From: JAWOJB01 sp046484325
Lineage (GTDB): Bacteria; Actinomycetota; Acidimicrobiia; Spongiisociales; ZC4RG35
Direction: 5' to 3'
Assembly (NCBI GenBank): GCA_046484325.1
Contig: JAWOJB010000025.1
Location: 6,835 to 70,834, forward strand
DNA: 64,000 bases
The notes below the pieces were generated by a model, which was not told the origin of the DNA, searched no databases, and was given only the letters and a program-made list of their open reading frames with translations. Position numbers and translations under genes: made by a program. Of the stretch, positions 33,818-42,072 are shown one piece after another (position 1 is the stretch's first letter; every line of letters starts with the position of its first letter).

Positions 33818-34492
33818 GTGGATCCACACGAGATCGAGGCGGCACTGGGCAGGGCGGAGGCGGCCACGGCCGGCGGCGGAGGGGTCGGCGGCACCGGGTT
33901 CTGGAAGGCGGTCGGTGCCGTAAAGCGTGACCCCACCCTCGTCGAGGAGCACGCCGGCCGGATCGGCAGGATCGACCGCCGGGCGTTCGAGAACTGGGCC
34001 ATGATCAAGATCGGCGCCGCCGTGGGCACCACCCTGGCGGTCCTCGGCACCGTCGCAGGGCTGATGCTGGTGCTGGCCGCGTACTACACCGACGATCCCT
34101 GGAACGGCGTCCTGCTCGTGGCCGGGACCGGCGTGACCATCGTCACCACCCACGGGCTCACCCACCTGGCGGTGGGACGCCTGTTCGGCATGCGGTTCAC
34201 CCACTGGTTCGTCGCCGGGTTCAGAGCGCCCCAGCCGGGAGTGAAGGTGGACTACGCCTCGTATCTACGGGTGCCGGCCAGGCGTCGGGCATGGATGCAC
34301 GTCTCTGCGCCCATCGTCACGAAGGTGATCCCGTTCCTGGCCCTCGGACCGGCCCTGGTCATCCCGGTTGCATGGTGGGCGACGGCGACGCTCGTCGTCA
34401 TCGGCCTCGTCCAGATCGCCACCGACCTGGCGTTCTCGACGAAGACCTCGGATTGGAAGAAGTACCGCCGCGAGATGTCCTACGCCGACTGA
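33818..34492 (+). CDS. Polytopic membrane protein with an M50-like His motif
   Basis: A 224-residue protein with a soluble N-terminal segment of about 65 residues, then four to five transmembrane helices. Between helices two and three it has THGLTHLAVGRLFGMRFTHW, reminiscent of the HExxH helix of site-2 (M50) or DUF3267 metalloproteases but with Glu missing (HGLTH). GTG 33818 has AGGAGG 6 nt upstream. No family name is certain. It lies 12 bp ahead of paaK and may be co-transcribed with it. Confidence 0.65.
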   Translation: MDPHEIEAALGRAEAATAGGGGVGGTGFWKAVGAVKRDPTLVEEHAGRIGRIDRRAFENWAMIKIGAAVGTTLAVLGTVAGLMLVLAAYYTDDPWNGVLLVAGTGVTIVTTHGLTHLAVGRLFGMRFTHWFVAGFRAPQPGVKVDYASYLRVPARRRAWMHVSAPIVTKVIPFLALGPALVIPVAWWATATLVVIGLVQIATDLAFSTKTSDWKKYRREMSYAD

Positions 34493-34504
34493 GGGAGCCG
34501 CCCG

Positions 34505-35806
34505 ATGTTCCAACCAGAGGTCGAGACCCTCCCCCGCCCCGAGCTCGAGCATCTCCAGTCCGAGCGGCTGCGATCCATCGTGGAACGGCTTCGATTGGCC
34601 GAGGCGCCGTACTGGCAGGAGAAGCTGGCCGGTGTAGGGCACGTCGACGCGCTCGACGATCTGCCCTCCCTCCCGTTCACGGTCAAGAAGGAATTTCGCG
34701 ATGCCTATCCCTACGGCATGCTCTCGGTTCCCCTGGGCGAGGTGGTCAGGGTGCACGCTTCGTCGGGCACGTCGGGCAAGCCGACCGTCATGGCGTACAC
34801 CGAGCACGATGTCCGGGTGTTCGCCGAGGTCAACGCCAGGGCGCTCGGCTGCGCCGGCGGCACCGGCGACGACGTAATCCACGTCGCCTACGGGTACGGC
34901 CTGTTCACCGGTGGGCTCGGGCTCCACTTCGGGGTCGAGGCCCTCGGAGCGGTGGCGGTCCCGGCTTCGGGCGGGAACCCCGGATTCCAGATCGGCCTCA
35001 TGGCCGATCTGGGAGCCACCGGGCTCGCCTGTACGCCCTCGTTCGCCCTCCTGCTGGCCGAGCGAGCCGCCCATGAGGGAAAGCTCGACGAGATCCGGCT
35101 GCGGTGGGGCATCCACGGCGCCGAACCGTGGTCGGAGGGCATGCGCGACAAGATCGAGGAGGCCTGGGGTGGCTCGTACGACGCCTGTGACATCTACGGG
35201 CTGTCCGAGGTGATCGGACCCGGCGTCGCCGCCGAGTGCCACGAGAACAAGGGCGGGATGCATGTCTTCGAGGACCACTTCCTCGTGGAGATCGTGGATC
35301 CCGAGACGGGTGAGCCCGTACCCGACGGGGAACCGGGTGAGCTCGTCATCACCACCCTCACCAAGCAGGCGATGCCCACCATCCGCTACCGCACCCGTGA
35401 CATCACCCGGTTCCTGCCCGGCGGCTGCCGCTGCGGCCGCACCGGCCGGCGGATCGGCCGGCTCGAGGGACGGGCGGACGACATGCTCATCATCCGGGGG
35501 ATCAATGTCTATCCACGGGAGATCGAGACGGTCCTGATGGCCGACCCGGACGTGGGAGGCCAGTTCGCCATCGTCGTCGACCGTCGGGGTCCGCTGCCCG
35601 AGCTCCAGGCCAAGGTCGAGGTCGCAGGCGCCCACCTCGTGGACCGCCGCGGCGAGATCGCCGCCCGGCTCCAGGGCAAGCTGCTCGAGACGGTCCGCCT
35701 GCGGGTCGAGGTCGAGGTGCTCGAACCGGGGACGCTCCCCCGCCAGGAGGTCGGCAAGGCCAGGAGGGTGTTCGAGCGGACCGCCGAGGCCGACCCTCTC
35801 GGCTGA
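34505..35806 (+). CDS. paaK: Phenylacetate--CoA ligase
   Basis: AMP-forming ligase that activates phenylacetate to phenylacetyl-CoA, entry step of the aerobic hybrid pathway. The 433-residue length is standard. Motifs: VHASSGTSGKPTVM (about 82-95), YGLSEVIGPGVAAEC, RYRTRDITRFL, and the hinge RADDMLIIRGINVYPREIE with the C-terminal Lys region VGKARRV. It precedes a DsrE-like gene and faces the paaABCDE-tetR operon convergently, so the ligase and the epoxidase that uses its product are neighbours but on opposite strands. Confidence 0.95.
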   Translation: MFQPEVETLPRPELEHLQSERLRSIVERLRLAEAPYWQEKLAGVGHVDALDDLPSLPFTVKKEFRDAYPYGMLSVPLGEVVRVHASSGTSGKPTVMAYTEHDVRVFAEVNARALGCAGGTGDDVIHVAYGYGLFTGGLGLHFGVEALGAVAVPASGGNPGFQIGLMADLGATGLACTPSFALLLAERAAHEGKLDEIRLRWGIHGAEPWSEGMRDKIEEAWGGSYDACDIYGLSEVIGPGVAAECHENKGGMHVFEDHFLVEIVDPETGEPVPDGEPGELVITTLTKQAMPTIRYRTRDITRFLPGGCRCGRTGRRIGRLEGRADDMLIIRGINVYPREIETVLMADPDVGGQFAIVVDRRGPLPELQAKVEVAGAHLVDRRGEIAARLQGKLLETVRLRVEVEVLEPGTLPRQEVGKARRVFERTAEADPLG

Positions 35807-35857
35807 TTCGCGCCTCGGAGCGGTGACGTGCCAGAGTCGTCCTCGGAGGTGCGAGTC

Positions 35858-36262
35858 ATGAAGGTTGCGTACGTGTTCAACAGCCCGCGGGCGGCCAGCT
35901 ACAAGCTGGGACAGATGATCCTTCCCCAGCTCGAGGCCGGGACCCACGGGGTCGAGGTCGTGGGCATGTTCTTCTTCGACGACAACGCCTTCGTGCTCCG
36001 GGCTGGAGACCCCATCGGCGAGCGGCTGGCGGCGGTGGCGGCCGAAACCGGCATGCTGCTGATGATGTGCGATATGTGCGCCCTCGAGCGCCACCTCGCC
36101 GAGGGCCAGCCCCGGTGGTGCGACCCTGCGACCGGTGTCGGACGGACCGAACCCGCCGAGTGCCACACGGTGGACACCGTGGCGGGGGCCGAGGTGGGCT
36201 GCTTCCCCGACCTCTATGCCGCCCTCGCCGGCAACCCGCCGGACCAGGTGATCAGCCTGTAG
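35858..36262 (+). CDS. DsrE/TusD-like sulfur relay family protein
   Basis: A 134-residue protein of the DsrE fold (VAYVFNSPRAASYKLGQMILPQLEAGTHGVEVVGMFFFDDNAFVL). Cys-rich C-terminal half with MMCDMCALERHLAEG, WCDPATG, ECHTVDTV and GCFPDL, giving five Cys that could carry persulfide or bind metal. ATG 35858 has GGAGGT 7 nt upstream and removes an unconserved ten-residue leader. It overlaps the tetR gene convergently by 11 bp. Role in phenylacetate metabolism, if any, is unknown. Confidence 0.8.
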   Translation: MKVAYVFNSPRAASYKLGQMILPQLEAGTHGVEVVGMFFFDDNAFVLRAGDPIGERLAAVAAETGMLLMMCDMCALERHLAEGQPRWCDPATGVGRTEPAECHTVDTVAGAEVGCFPDLYAALAGNPPDQVISL

Positions 36263-36860
36263 GGAACGGTTCCCCGCCGATCCCCTCCCAGACGAACCGG
36301 GTGAGCTCGACCACGAGGGATTGGCGGTCGAGCAGCCCCTCCGGCCGGTACCACCGCTCGATGGCGTTGAGGATCGAGAGCACGAAGATGGCGGCGAGCT
36401 TCGGGTCGAGCCCGGCCCGGAACGTCCCGGAGCCGATCCCCCGCCGGATCACGTCCCGGAAGGCCGATTCGTACCGGTCACGGGCCTCGATGACCCGGGC
36501 GCGCCGGTCGTCGTCGAGGGCATCGGCCTCGTAGAGGAAGGTCCGCACCTCGTCCCGATGGTCGAGGACGACGGCGACATGGCCGGCGAGCAGGGACCGG
36601 AACTGATCCTCGGGCCGGCCGGGCCCGGCAAGGGCGGCGTCGGCGGCGGCCTGGAACAGGACGGCACCGCGTTCGACCACCTCGACGAGCAGCTCCTCCT
36701 TCGAGCCGACGTGGGAGTACAGCGACGACCCCAGCAGCCCGAGCTCGCGGCCGAGGTCGCGCATCGAGGTGCCGTGGTAGCCCCGCTCGGCGAAGAGCCG
36801 GCCGGCAGCTCGGACCACGTCCTCCCGGCTGTTGCGGACGGCGGCCGCCCCTCGGCTCAT
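36252..36860 (-). CDS. TetR family regulator (PaaR-like)
   Basis: A 202-residue repressor with the N-terminal helix-turn-helix AAGRLFAERGYHGTSMRDLGRELGLLGSSLYSHVGSKEELL (about 17-60) and an all-helical ligand domain. Its ATG overlaps the paaE stop (ATGA), making it the sixth cistron of the paa operon and suggesting autoregulation. The only clear TetR-type palindrome nearby is at the paaA promoter. Likely inducers are phenylacetyl-CoA or related acyl-CoAs, as for other PaaR proteins; that is inference. Confidence 0.88.
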   Translation of the reverse strand: MSRGAAAVRNSREDVVRAAGRLFAERGYHGTSMRDLGRELGLLGSSLYSHVGSKEELLVEVVERGAVLFQAAADAALAGPGRPEDQFRSLLAGHVAVVLDHRDEVRTFLYEADALDDDRRARVIEARDRYESAFRDVIRRGIGSGTFRAGLDPKLAAIFVLSILNAIERWYRPEGLLDRQSLVVELTRFVWEGIGGEPFPTG

Positions 36861-37927
36861 CGGCGGTCGAAGTCGACCGAGACGCGATCGCCGGTCGGGT
36901 GGGCCTGGCAGGTGAGGATGTAACCCGCGGACACCTCGGCGTCGGTGAGGGCGTAGTTCTTCGTCATCGCCACCTCGCCCTCCACGATCGTGGCCTTGCA
37001 CGAGGCACACATCCCGCCCTTGCACGAGTAGGGGAGCTCGCGCCGGACCCGGAGGGCGGCGTCGAGGATGGCGGTGGCCGGATCCATCCGGGTGGTGGAG
37101 ACCCGGCCGTCGAGGACGAAGCTGAGCTCCACCGCCCCCTCCCCGACGCCGGGCTCGGGGGGCAGCAGCGCCGGGTCGATCGGGCCGGCGAAGAACAGCT
37201 CGTCCCGCACCGAACCCGCATCCACGCCCTGCTCCTCGAGCACCCGCCGGGCGGTCGTCACGAGCTCGTGCGGACCGCACAGGAACCACCGGTCGACGGT
37301 GCGGGGCGGCACCAGGGTGGCGAGGAGGTCGAGGAGCTTCGACTCGTCGATCCTGCCGTGGAAGAGCGGCAGCCCGCCGTCCTCCCGGCTCAGCACGTGG
37401 ACGAGCTGGAACCGATCCGGATACCGGTCCTTGAGGCCCTCGAGCTCTTCGAGGAACATGACCGTGCGCGCCTCGCGGTTCCCGAAGACCAGTGTCCAGC
37501 GGCTGTGCGGCTCGGATTCGAGCGTCGTGGCGATCAACGACAGCACGGGGGTGATGCCCGAGCCCGCCGCCACCGCCGCATAGTGCCGGGAGGCGGTGGG
37601 TTCGGGATCGATCGTGAACTCCCCGGTGGGAGGGGCGACCTCGAGCACCTCGCCGGCGGCGAGCTCCGTCGTGGCGAAGGTCGAGAACGCTCCGCCCCGC
37701 AGTCGCTTCACGCCGATCCGCAGCTTCCCCGAGTTGGCGTTCACACAGATCGAGTAGCTGCGACGGACGTCCACACCGTCGACGAGGGCACGAACGGTGA
37801 CGTGTTGACCCGGCAGGTACCGGAAGGTCTCCGACAACTCGGCGGGAACGTCGAAGGTGATCGAGACGGCCTCGTCGGTCTCGGGGGTGACCTCGGTGAT
37901 CCGGAGAGGGTGGAACTCGACGCTCAT
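36857..37927 (-). CDS. paaE: Phenylacetyl-CoA epoxidase reductase subunit
   Basis: Passes electrons from NADPH through FAD and a plant-type [2Fe-2S] cluster to the PaaA diiron centre. The 356 residues contain the FNR core (FAD motif RRSYSI, NADP motif AVAAGSGITPVLSL, CGPHELV) and a C-terminal ferredoxin domain with cluster ligands in CKGGMCASC plus a distal Cys in ILTCQAHP. ATG 37927 overlaps the paaD stop. Every junction of the operon is of this ATGA or GTGA type. Confidence 0.95.
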   Translation of the reverse strand: MSVEFHPLRITEVTPETDEAVSITFDVPAELSETFRYLPGQHVTVRALVDGVDVRRSYSICVNANSGKLRIGVKRLRGGAFSTFATTELAAGEVLEVAPPTGEFTIDPEPTASRHYAAVAAGSGITPVLSLIATTLESEPHSRWTLVFGNREARTVMFLEELEGLKDRYPDRFQLVHVLSREDGGLPLFHGRIDESKLLDLLATLVPPRTVDRWFLCGPHELVTTARRVLEEQGVDAGSVRDELFFAGPIDPALLPPEPGVGEGAVELSFVLDGRVSTTRMDPATAILDAALRVRRELPYSCKGGMCASCKATIVEGEVAMTKNYALTDAEVSAGYILTCQAHPTGDRVSVDFDRR

Positions 37928-38469
37928 AGGTGCTTGAAGTGGTCGAATGGCTCGCCGCATGCCTCGCAGACCATGAGCGCCTTGCAGGCGGTGGAGCCGA
38001 AGTAGGAGACGAGCCGGATGTCGTCGGTAGCGCAGCGGGGGCAGAGGACCGGGCCGGGGTCGCCGACCGGGCCCGGCGGGGCGATGCCGTACCCGGCCAG
38101 CTTCCGGCGCCCCTCCTCGCTCATCCAGTCGGTGGTCCAGGCGGGGGCGTAGACGGTGTCGACCCGCACCCGGGTGAAGCCGGCCTCACCCAGGGCCTTG
38201 TGCACGTCGCGGGTGATGGTCTCCATCGCCGGGCATCCCGAGTAGGTGGGGGTGATCGTGACGACGACCTCGCCCCCGTCGACCGCGACCCCACGCAGGA
38301 TGCCCAAGTCCTCGACGGTGAGCACCGGGATCTCGGGATCGACGACCGTGGCGAGGGCCTCACGAGCCCGCTGCTCGTCGCTCGTGGTTTGTCCCCCGGC
38401 CGACAGGCTGGGCGAAGGGGCCCCCGGCGCCGCAGGCGACGGGGTAGGGGGACCGCTCCGCGTCACCAT
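37924..38469 (-). CDS. paaD: Phenylacetate degradation protein PaaD (iron-sulfur assembly type)
   Basis: Needed for maturation of the epoxidase. About 181 residues: a Pro/Ser-rich N-terminus of about 30 residues, a DUF59/MIP18 domain (VVDPEIPVLTVEDLGILRGV, SGCPAMETI with the conserved Cys) and a C-terminal zinc-ribbon-like CPRC...CKALMVCEACGEPF. The start may be ATG 38469 or GTG 38466; the latter would give the GTGA overlap with paaC used elsewhere in this operon. Confidence 0.93.
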   Translation of the reverse strand: MVTRSGPPTPSPAAPGAPSPSLSAGGQTTSDEQRAREALATVVDPEIPVLTVEDLGILRGVAVDGGEVVVTITPTYSGCPAMETITRDVHKALGEAGFTRVRVDTVYAPAWTTDWMSEEGRRKLAGYGIAPPGPVGDPGPVLCPRCATDDIRLVSYFGSTACKALMVCEACGEPFDHFKHL

Positions 38470-39335
38470 GACTGCCCCGGGTACGACCGCTGCATCCACT
38501 GCAGCTCGGCGAGGAGGTGCCCGAGGTGCTCGGTGTGGAAGCCGGTCCTCCCGCCCATCCGCTGATAGGGATCGGCGGGGCGGCTCAGGGTCGCCTCCTC
38601 GAGGACGGCGTCGACCCGCTCATCCCACGCCGGCCGGAGTGCCCCGGGCTCGACGGCGATGCCCTCCGACACCAGAGCCGCCTCGACCTCGTCTCCGGTG
38701 AACAGCTCGTCGGTGAACCGCCAGAGGTCGTCGATGGACCGCTGCATCCGCCGGTGGCTCTCGTCGGTGCCGTCGCCGAGCCGGATCACCCACGTCGACG
38801 AATGGCGGAGGTGGTAACGCACCTCCTTGAGCGCCTTGGCCGCGATGCCGGCCAGCACCTCGTCGGCCGAGGACCCGAGCGCCTCCCACAGTCCGATCTG
38901 GTACGCATCCACCAGGAGCTGACGAGCCATGGTGTGGGCGAAGTCGCCGTTGGGCTGCTCGACCAGCAGCAGGTTGAGGTACTCCCGCTCCGACCGGAGG
39001 AACGCGAGATCGTCCTCGGACCGACCCTCGCCTTCGACCTCGCCGGCGTGGCGGTAGAGAGCCCGGGCCACGCCCAGGTGGTCGAGTCCGATGTTCGTGA
39101 GAGCGATGTCCTCCTCCAGTTCGGGAGCCTTGGACGTCCACTCGGCGAGCCGCTGGGCGAGCACGAGGTTGTCGTCGGCGAGGCGCAGGAGATGGGCCAC
39201 GCGAGGCTCCAGGGCCGGCGGAGGCGTGCCCTGAGGAGCGGAGGAGCGGGTGGAGGGCTCGGTCATGCGACGTGAGGCGTGGGACGTGGGACGCGAGACG
39301 TGGGACGCGAGACGTGGGACGCGAGACGTGCTCAC
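38463..39335 (-). CDS. paaC: Phenylacetyl-CoA epoxidase structural subunit
   Basis: Structural partner of PaaA, a ferritin-like protein without the iron site. Homology to known PaaC begins at LLRLADDNLVLAQRLAEWTSKAPELEEDIALTNIGLDHLG and includes LLVEQPNGDFAHTMARQ and KEVRYHLRHSSTWV. Two starts compete. GTG 39335 overlaps the paaB stop (GTGA), like the other junctions, but its first 23 residues are encoded by a nine-unit heptamer array and look like SRVPRLASHVSRPTSHA. ATG 39266 gives 267 residues but has no RBS, because the array sits directly upstream. I use 39335 on the coupling argument. Confidence 0.9.
   Translation of the reverse strand: MSTSRVPRLASHVSRPTSHASRRMTEPSTRSSAPQGTPPPALEPRVAHLLRLADDNLVLAQRLAEWTSKAPELEEDIALTNIGLDHLGVARALYRHAGEVEGEGRSEDDLAFLRSEREYLNLLLVEQPNGDFAHTMARQLLVDAYQIGLWEALGSSADEVLAGIAAKALKEVRYHLRHSSTWVIRLGDGTDESHRRMQRSIDDLWRFTDELFTGDEVEAALVSEGIAVEPGALRPAWDERVDAVLEEATLSRPADPYQRMGGRTGFHTEHLGHLLAELQWMQRSYPGQSW
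39267..39329. repeat. Nine-unit degenerate heptamer array at the paaB-paaC junction
   Basis: Nine consecutive 7-bp units on the plus strand (GCGACGT, GAGGCGT, GGGACGT, GGGACGC, then GAGACGT and GGGACGC alternating, ending GAGACGT) fill the space between the paaB stop and ATG 39266. The total is 63 bp, which is 21 codons, so the array keeps the frame from GTG 39335 into paaC. Confidence 0.85.
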
Positions 39336-39673
39336 ATGTGCCCCACTTCATCGGGGATCTGGTAATAGGTGGCGTGGCGGTACGGCTTCTCGATCGACTC
39401 GAAGAAGGCGTCGGCGTCGTCGGGGTCGGAGGCGGTGATCTCGGCGGACGGCACCACCCACACGCTGACACCTTCGACCCGGCGGGTGTAGACGTCGCGG
39501 GCGTTCTGGAGGGCGCTCTCGGCGTCGGGGGCATGGAGGCTCCCCGAGTGCACATGGCTCATCCCCCGACGTTGACGTACGAACACCTCCCACATCGGCC
39601 AGCCCCGCTGGTCGTCCGACCCGGCGATCTCGACCTCCTGCTCGCCTTCGATCTTGGGGACCGAGTAGGTCAT
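39332..39673 (-). CDS. paaB: Phenylacetyl-CoA epoxidase subunit PaaB
   Basis: Small subunit thought to bridge PaaAC units. The 113 residues contain the family core WPMWEVFVRQRRGMSHVHSGSLHAPDAESALQNARDVYTRR and VWVVPSAEITASDPDD. Slightly longer than the 95-residue Escherichia coli form because of about 25 N-terminal and some C-terminal residues. ATG 39673 overlaps the paaA stop (ATGA). Confidence 0.95.
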   Translation of the reverse strand: MTYSVPKIEGEQEVEIAGSDDQRGWPMWEVFVRQRRGMSHVHSGSLHAPDAESALQNARDVYTRRVEGVSVWVVPSAEITASDPDDADAFFESIEKPYRHATYYQIPDEVGHM

Positions 39674-40629
39674 GCGCTCCTCCGACGGGCCTGCTGCTTC
39701 TGGGCATGGGCGGCCGCCGCCTCCCGCACCCAGGCATTGTCCTCCCAGGCGCCCACCTTCTGGGCCATCCGGTCCCGGTTCATCGGGCCGTTGCCCTTGA
39801 CCACGCCCCAGAACTCGTCCCAGTCGATGGCGCCGAAGTCATGGTGCCCGCGCTCTTCGTTCCAACGGAGGTCGGGGTCGGGAATGGTCAACCCGAGGTA
39901 CTCGGCCTGGGGGACGGTCATGTCGACGAACTGCTGACGGAGGTCGTCGTTGGACACGCGCTTGATCTTCCACTCCATCGACTGCTCGGTGTGGGTGGAG
40001 TCCGAGTCGTGGGGCCCGAACATCATGAGCGCCGGCCACCACCACCGATCGAGGGCGTCCTGGGCCATCGCCCGTTGCTCGTCCGATCCCCGGCAGAGGG
40101 CCAGCAGGATCTCGTAGCCCTGCCGCTGATGGAACGACTCCTCCTTGCAGATCCGGACCATCGCCCGGGCATACGGTCCGAAGGATGTGTTGGTGAGCAT
40201 GACCTGGTTGGTGATTGCGGCGCCATCGACCAACCATCCGATGGCCCCCATGTCCGCCCAGGTCAGCGCCGGGTAGTTGAAGATCGAGGAATACTTCTGG
40301 CGACCGGCGTGCAGCAGGTCGACCAGCTCGTGGCGGGTCACACCCAGCGTCTCCGCCGCCGAGTACAGGTAGAGACCGTGACCCGCCTCGTCCTGGATCT
40401 TTGCCATCAGGATGCCCTTCCGTTCGAGCGTGGGGGCACGGGTCACCCAGTTGCCCTCGGGCTGCATCCCGATGACCTCGGAATGGGCGTGCTGGGCGAT
40501 CTGGCGGATCAGGGTCTTGCGGTACTGCTCCGGCATCCAGTCGGCCGGTTCGATCTTCTCGTCGGCGGCGATGAGGGCGTCGAACCGCTGCTCGGGCGTG
40601 ACGGTCGGTGGGTGGCTCAGCGTGGTCAT
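39670..40629 (-). CDS. paaA: Phenylacetyl-CoA epoxidase catalytic subunit
   Basis: Diiron subunit that epoxidises the aromatic ring of phenylacetyl-CoA. Its 319 residues carry the ligands in QIAQHAHSEVIGM, AKIQDEAGHGLYLY (ExxH type) and CKEESFHQRQGYE. TAGGAT lies 6 nt before the ATG, so the operon mRNA is leaderless, and a TetR-type palindrome overlaps the promoter just upstream. paaG, paaZ, paaF, paaH and paaJ are not in the window, so ring opening must be encoded elsewhere. Confidence 0.96.
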   Translation of the reverse strand: MTTLSHPPTVTPEQRFDALIAADEKIEPADWMPEQYRKTLIRQIAQHAHSEVIGMQPEGNWVTRAPTLERKGILMAKIQDEAGHGLYLYSAAETLGVTRHELVDLLHAGRQKYSSIFNYPALTWADMGAIGWLVDGAAITNQVMLTNTSFGPYARAMVRICKEESFHQRQGYEILLALCRGSDEQRAMAQDALDRWWWPALMMFGPHDSDSTHTEQSMEWKIKRVSNDDLRQQFVDMTVPQAEYLGLTIPDPDLRWNEERGHHDFGAIDWDEFWGVVKGNGPMNRDRMAQKVGAWEDNAWVREAAAAHAQKQQARRRSA

Positions 40630-40635
40630 GGGTTC

Positions 40636-40657
40636 ATCCTAACGAACGATCGTTGGT
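40636..40657 (-). promoter_or_regulatory. paaA promoter with overlapping TetR-type operator
   Basis: On the minus strand the -10 box TAGGAT (40641-40636) stands 6 nt before the paaA ATG. Overlapping its upstream edge is the imperfect palindrome ACGAACGATCGTTGGT (40642-40657 on the plus strand), with a perfect core AACGATCGTT and one mismatched pair. A TetR dimer bound here would block RNA polymerase. The operon ends with a tetR gene, the likely ligand. Confidence 0.65.
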
Positions 40658-40729
40658 ATTGCACCGCCGTGACCGCCTCGTCTCGCGACAGTCGTGGGCG
40701 CCCCACCAACGGTTCCGGGACGAGAACGG

Positions 40730-42070
40730 TCAGAAGAGGTGGGCGAGTGCCTCGTCGACGACGTGCTGGAGGGTGGGGACGCCCGCCTCCGCGAACTCGT
40801 ATCGGGCACGGACCACCGGCTTGTCCAGCGGCACCAGCGCCGCCAGATCGATGGGAGTCCCCGAGACGACCAGCTCGGCCTCGGAGCGGTTGATCGTTTC
40901 GGCCAGGGCGGACAACTGGGCCTCGCCGTAGCCCATCATGGGCAACACCGGTCCGATGTGGGGATAAGCGTCATACACCGAGGCGATCTCTGGCGGCGCC
41001 GAGAGCCGCGGGTCGACCACTCGGCCCGCACCGGCCGCCTCGGCGGCCACGAGCCCCGCCCCGTGCGGCATACCGCCGTGGGTGATGGTCGGCCCGTCCT
41101 CGACGACGAGCACCGCCCGCCCCACCACCGAGTCGGGATCGTCGAGCCGGACCGGTGAGGCGCCCCGCACCACCATGGCACCGGGGTTCAGCTGCCGGAT
41201 CCGCTCGATCATCGCCTCCACGACGGCCGGGTCTGCCGAGTCCACCTTGTTCACCACCACCACGTCGGCGAGACGTAACACCGTCTCCCCCGGGTGGTGG
41301 CTGTTGAGGTGGTCCGGGCGCAGGGCGTCGGCGACCGTGATGGTCAACTCGGTCCGGATGAAGGAGAAGTCGTTGTTGCCGCCGTCCCAGATGATGACGT
41401 CGGCTTCCTGCTCGGCGGCGGCGAGGATCGCCTCGTAGTCCACCCCGGCGAACACGACGTTGCCAAAGGCGATATGTGGCTCATACTCCTCGCGCTCCTC
41501 GGCCGTGCAGTGCGCATCGTCGAGATCCTGGCGCGTGGCGAAGCGCTGAACCCGTTCGAGGTTGAGCTCCCCGTAGGGCATCGGGTGACGGATCACCGCC
41601 ACCCCCAGACCCTTCTCGCGGAGGTAGCGGGACAGCCAGCGGGAGATCGGGGACTTTCCCGCCCCGGTCCGGACCGCGGTCACGGCGATCACCGGATGGG
41701 TCGACGACAGCTGGGTTCGCTCGGGGCCGAGCAGGGTGAAGTCCGCCCCGGCGGCGAGAGCACGAGATGCCAGATGCATGACGTGCTCGTGGGGGACGTC
41801 GGAGTAGGCGAACACCACCGCATCGGCCTCGTGTTCGGCGATGAGCTGCTCCAGCCGCTCCTCATCCTCGATCGGGATTCCGTCGGGATAGAGCGGACCG
41901 GCGAGCTCCGGTGGATACCGGCGCCCCGCCACGCCGGGGATCTGGGTGGCGGTGAAGGCCACGACCCTGACGGAGGGATCATCCCGGTACGCCATGTTGA
42001 AATCGTGGAAGTCCCGCCCGGCGGCACCGAGGATGATCAGCCTGCGGGGAGCGGGCTCGCTCATGTCCAT
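40730..42070 (-). CDS. Cyclic 2,3-diphosphoglycerate synthase-like GTPase
   Basis: A 446-residue protein of the cDPGS/COG2403 family. The N-terminal 130 residues form a Rossmann-like domain (RLIILGAAGRDFHDFNMAYR, YSDVPHEHVMH). The middle has a P-loop variant TAVRTGAGKSPISRWLSRYL and switch-like segments IIWDGGNNDFSFI and VVVNKVDSAD, which resembles a SIMIBI GTPase. In thermophilic archaea cDPGS makes a compatible solute; bacterial homologues lack a proven role. The start could be ATG 42070 or 42064. A perfect hairpin separates a GGAGG from the ATG. Confidence 0.85.
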   Translation of the reverse strand: MDMSEPAPRRLIILGAAGRDFHDFNMAYRDDPSVRVVAFTATQIPGVAGRRYPPELAGPLYPDGIPIEDEERLEQLIAEHEADAVVFAYSDVPHEHVMHLASRALAAGADFTLLGPERTQLSSTHPVIAVTAVRTGAGKSPISRWLSRYLREKGLGVAVIRHPMPYGELNLERVQRFATRQDLDDAHCTAEEREEYEPHIAFGNVVFAGVDYEAILAAAEQEADVIIWDGGNNDFSFIRTELTITVADALRPDHLNSHHPGETVLRLADVVVVNKVDSADPAVVEAMIERIRQLNPGAMVVRGASPVRLDDPDSVVGRAVLVVEDGPTITHGGMPHGAGLVAAEAAGAGRVVDPRLSAPPEIASVYDAYPHIGPVLPMMGYGEAQLSALAETINRSEAELVVSGTPIDLAALVPLDKPVVRARYEFAEAGVPTLQHVVDEALAHLF

Positions 42071-42072
42071 GC

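Noticed and set aside
39267..39329. Tandem repeat at paaB-paaC considered as a CRISPR remnant
   Set aside because: Units are 7 bp with no spacers, and no cas genes are present in the window.
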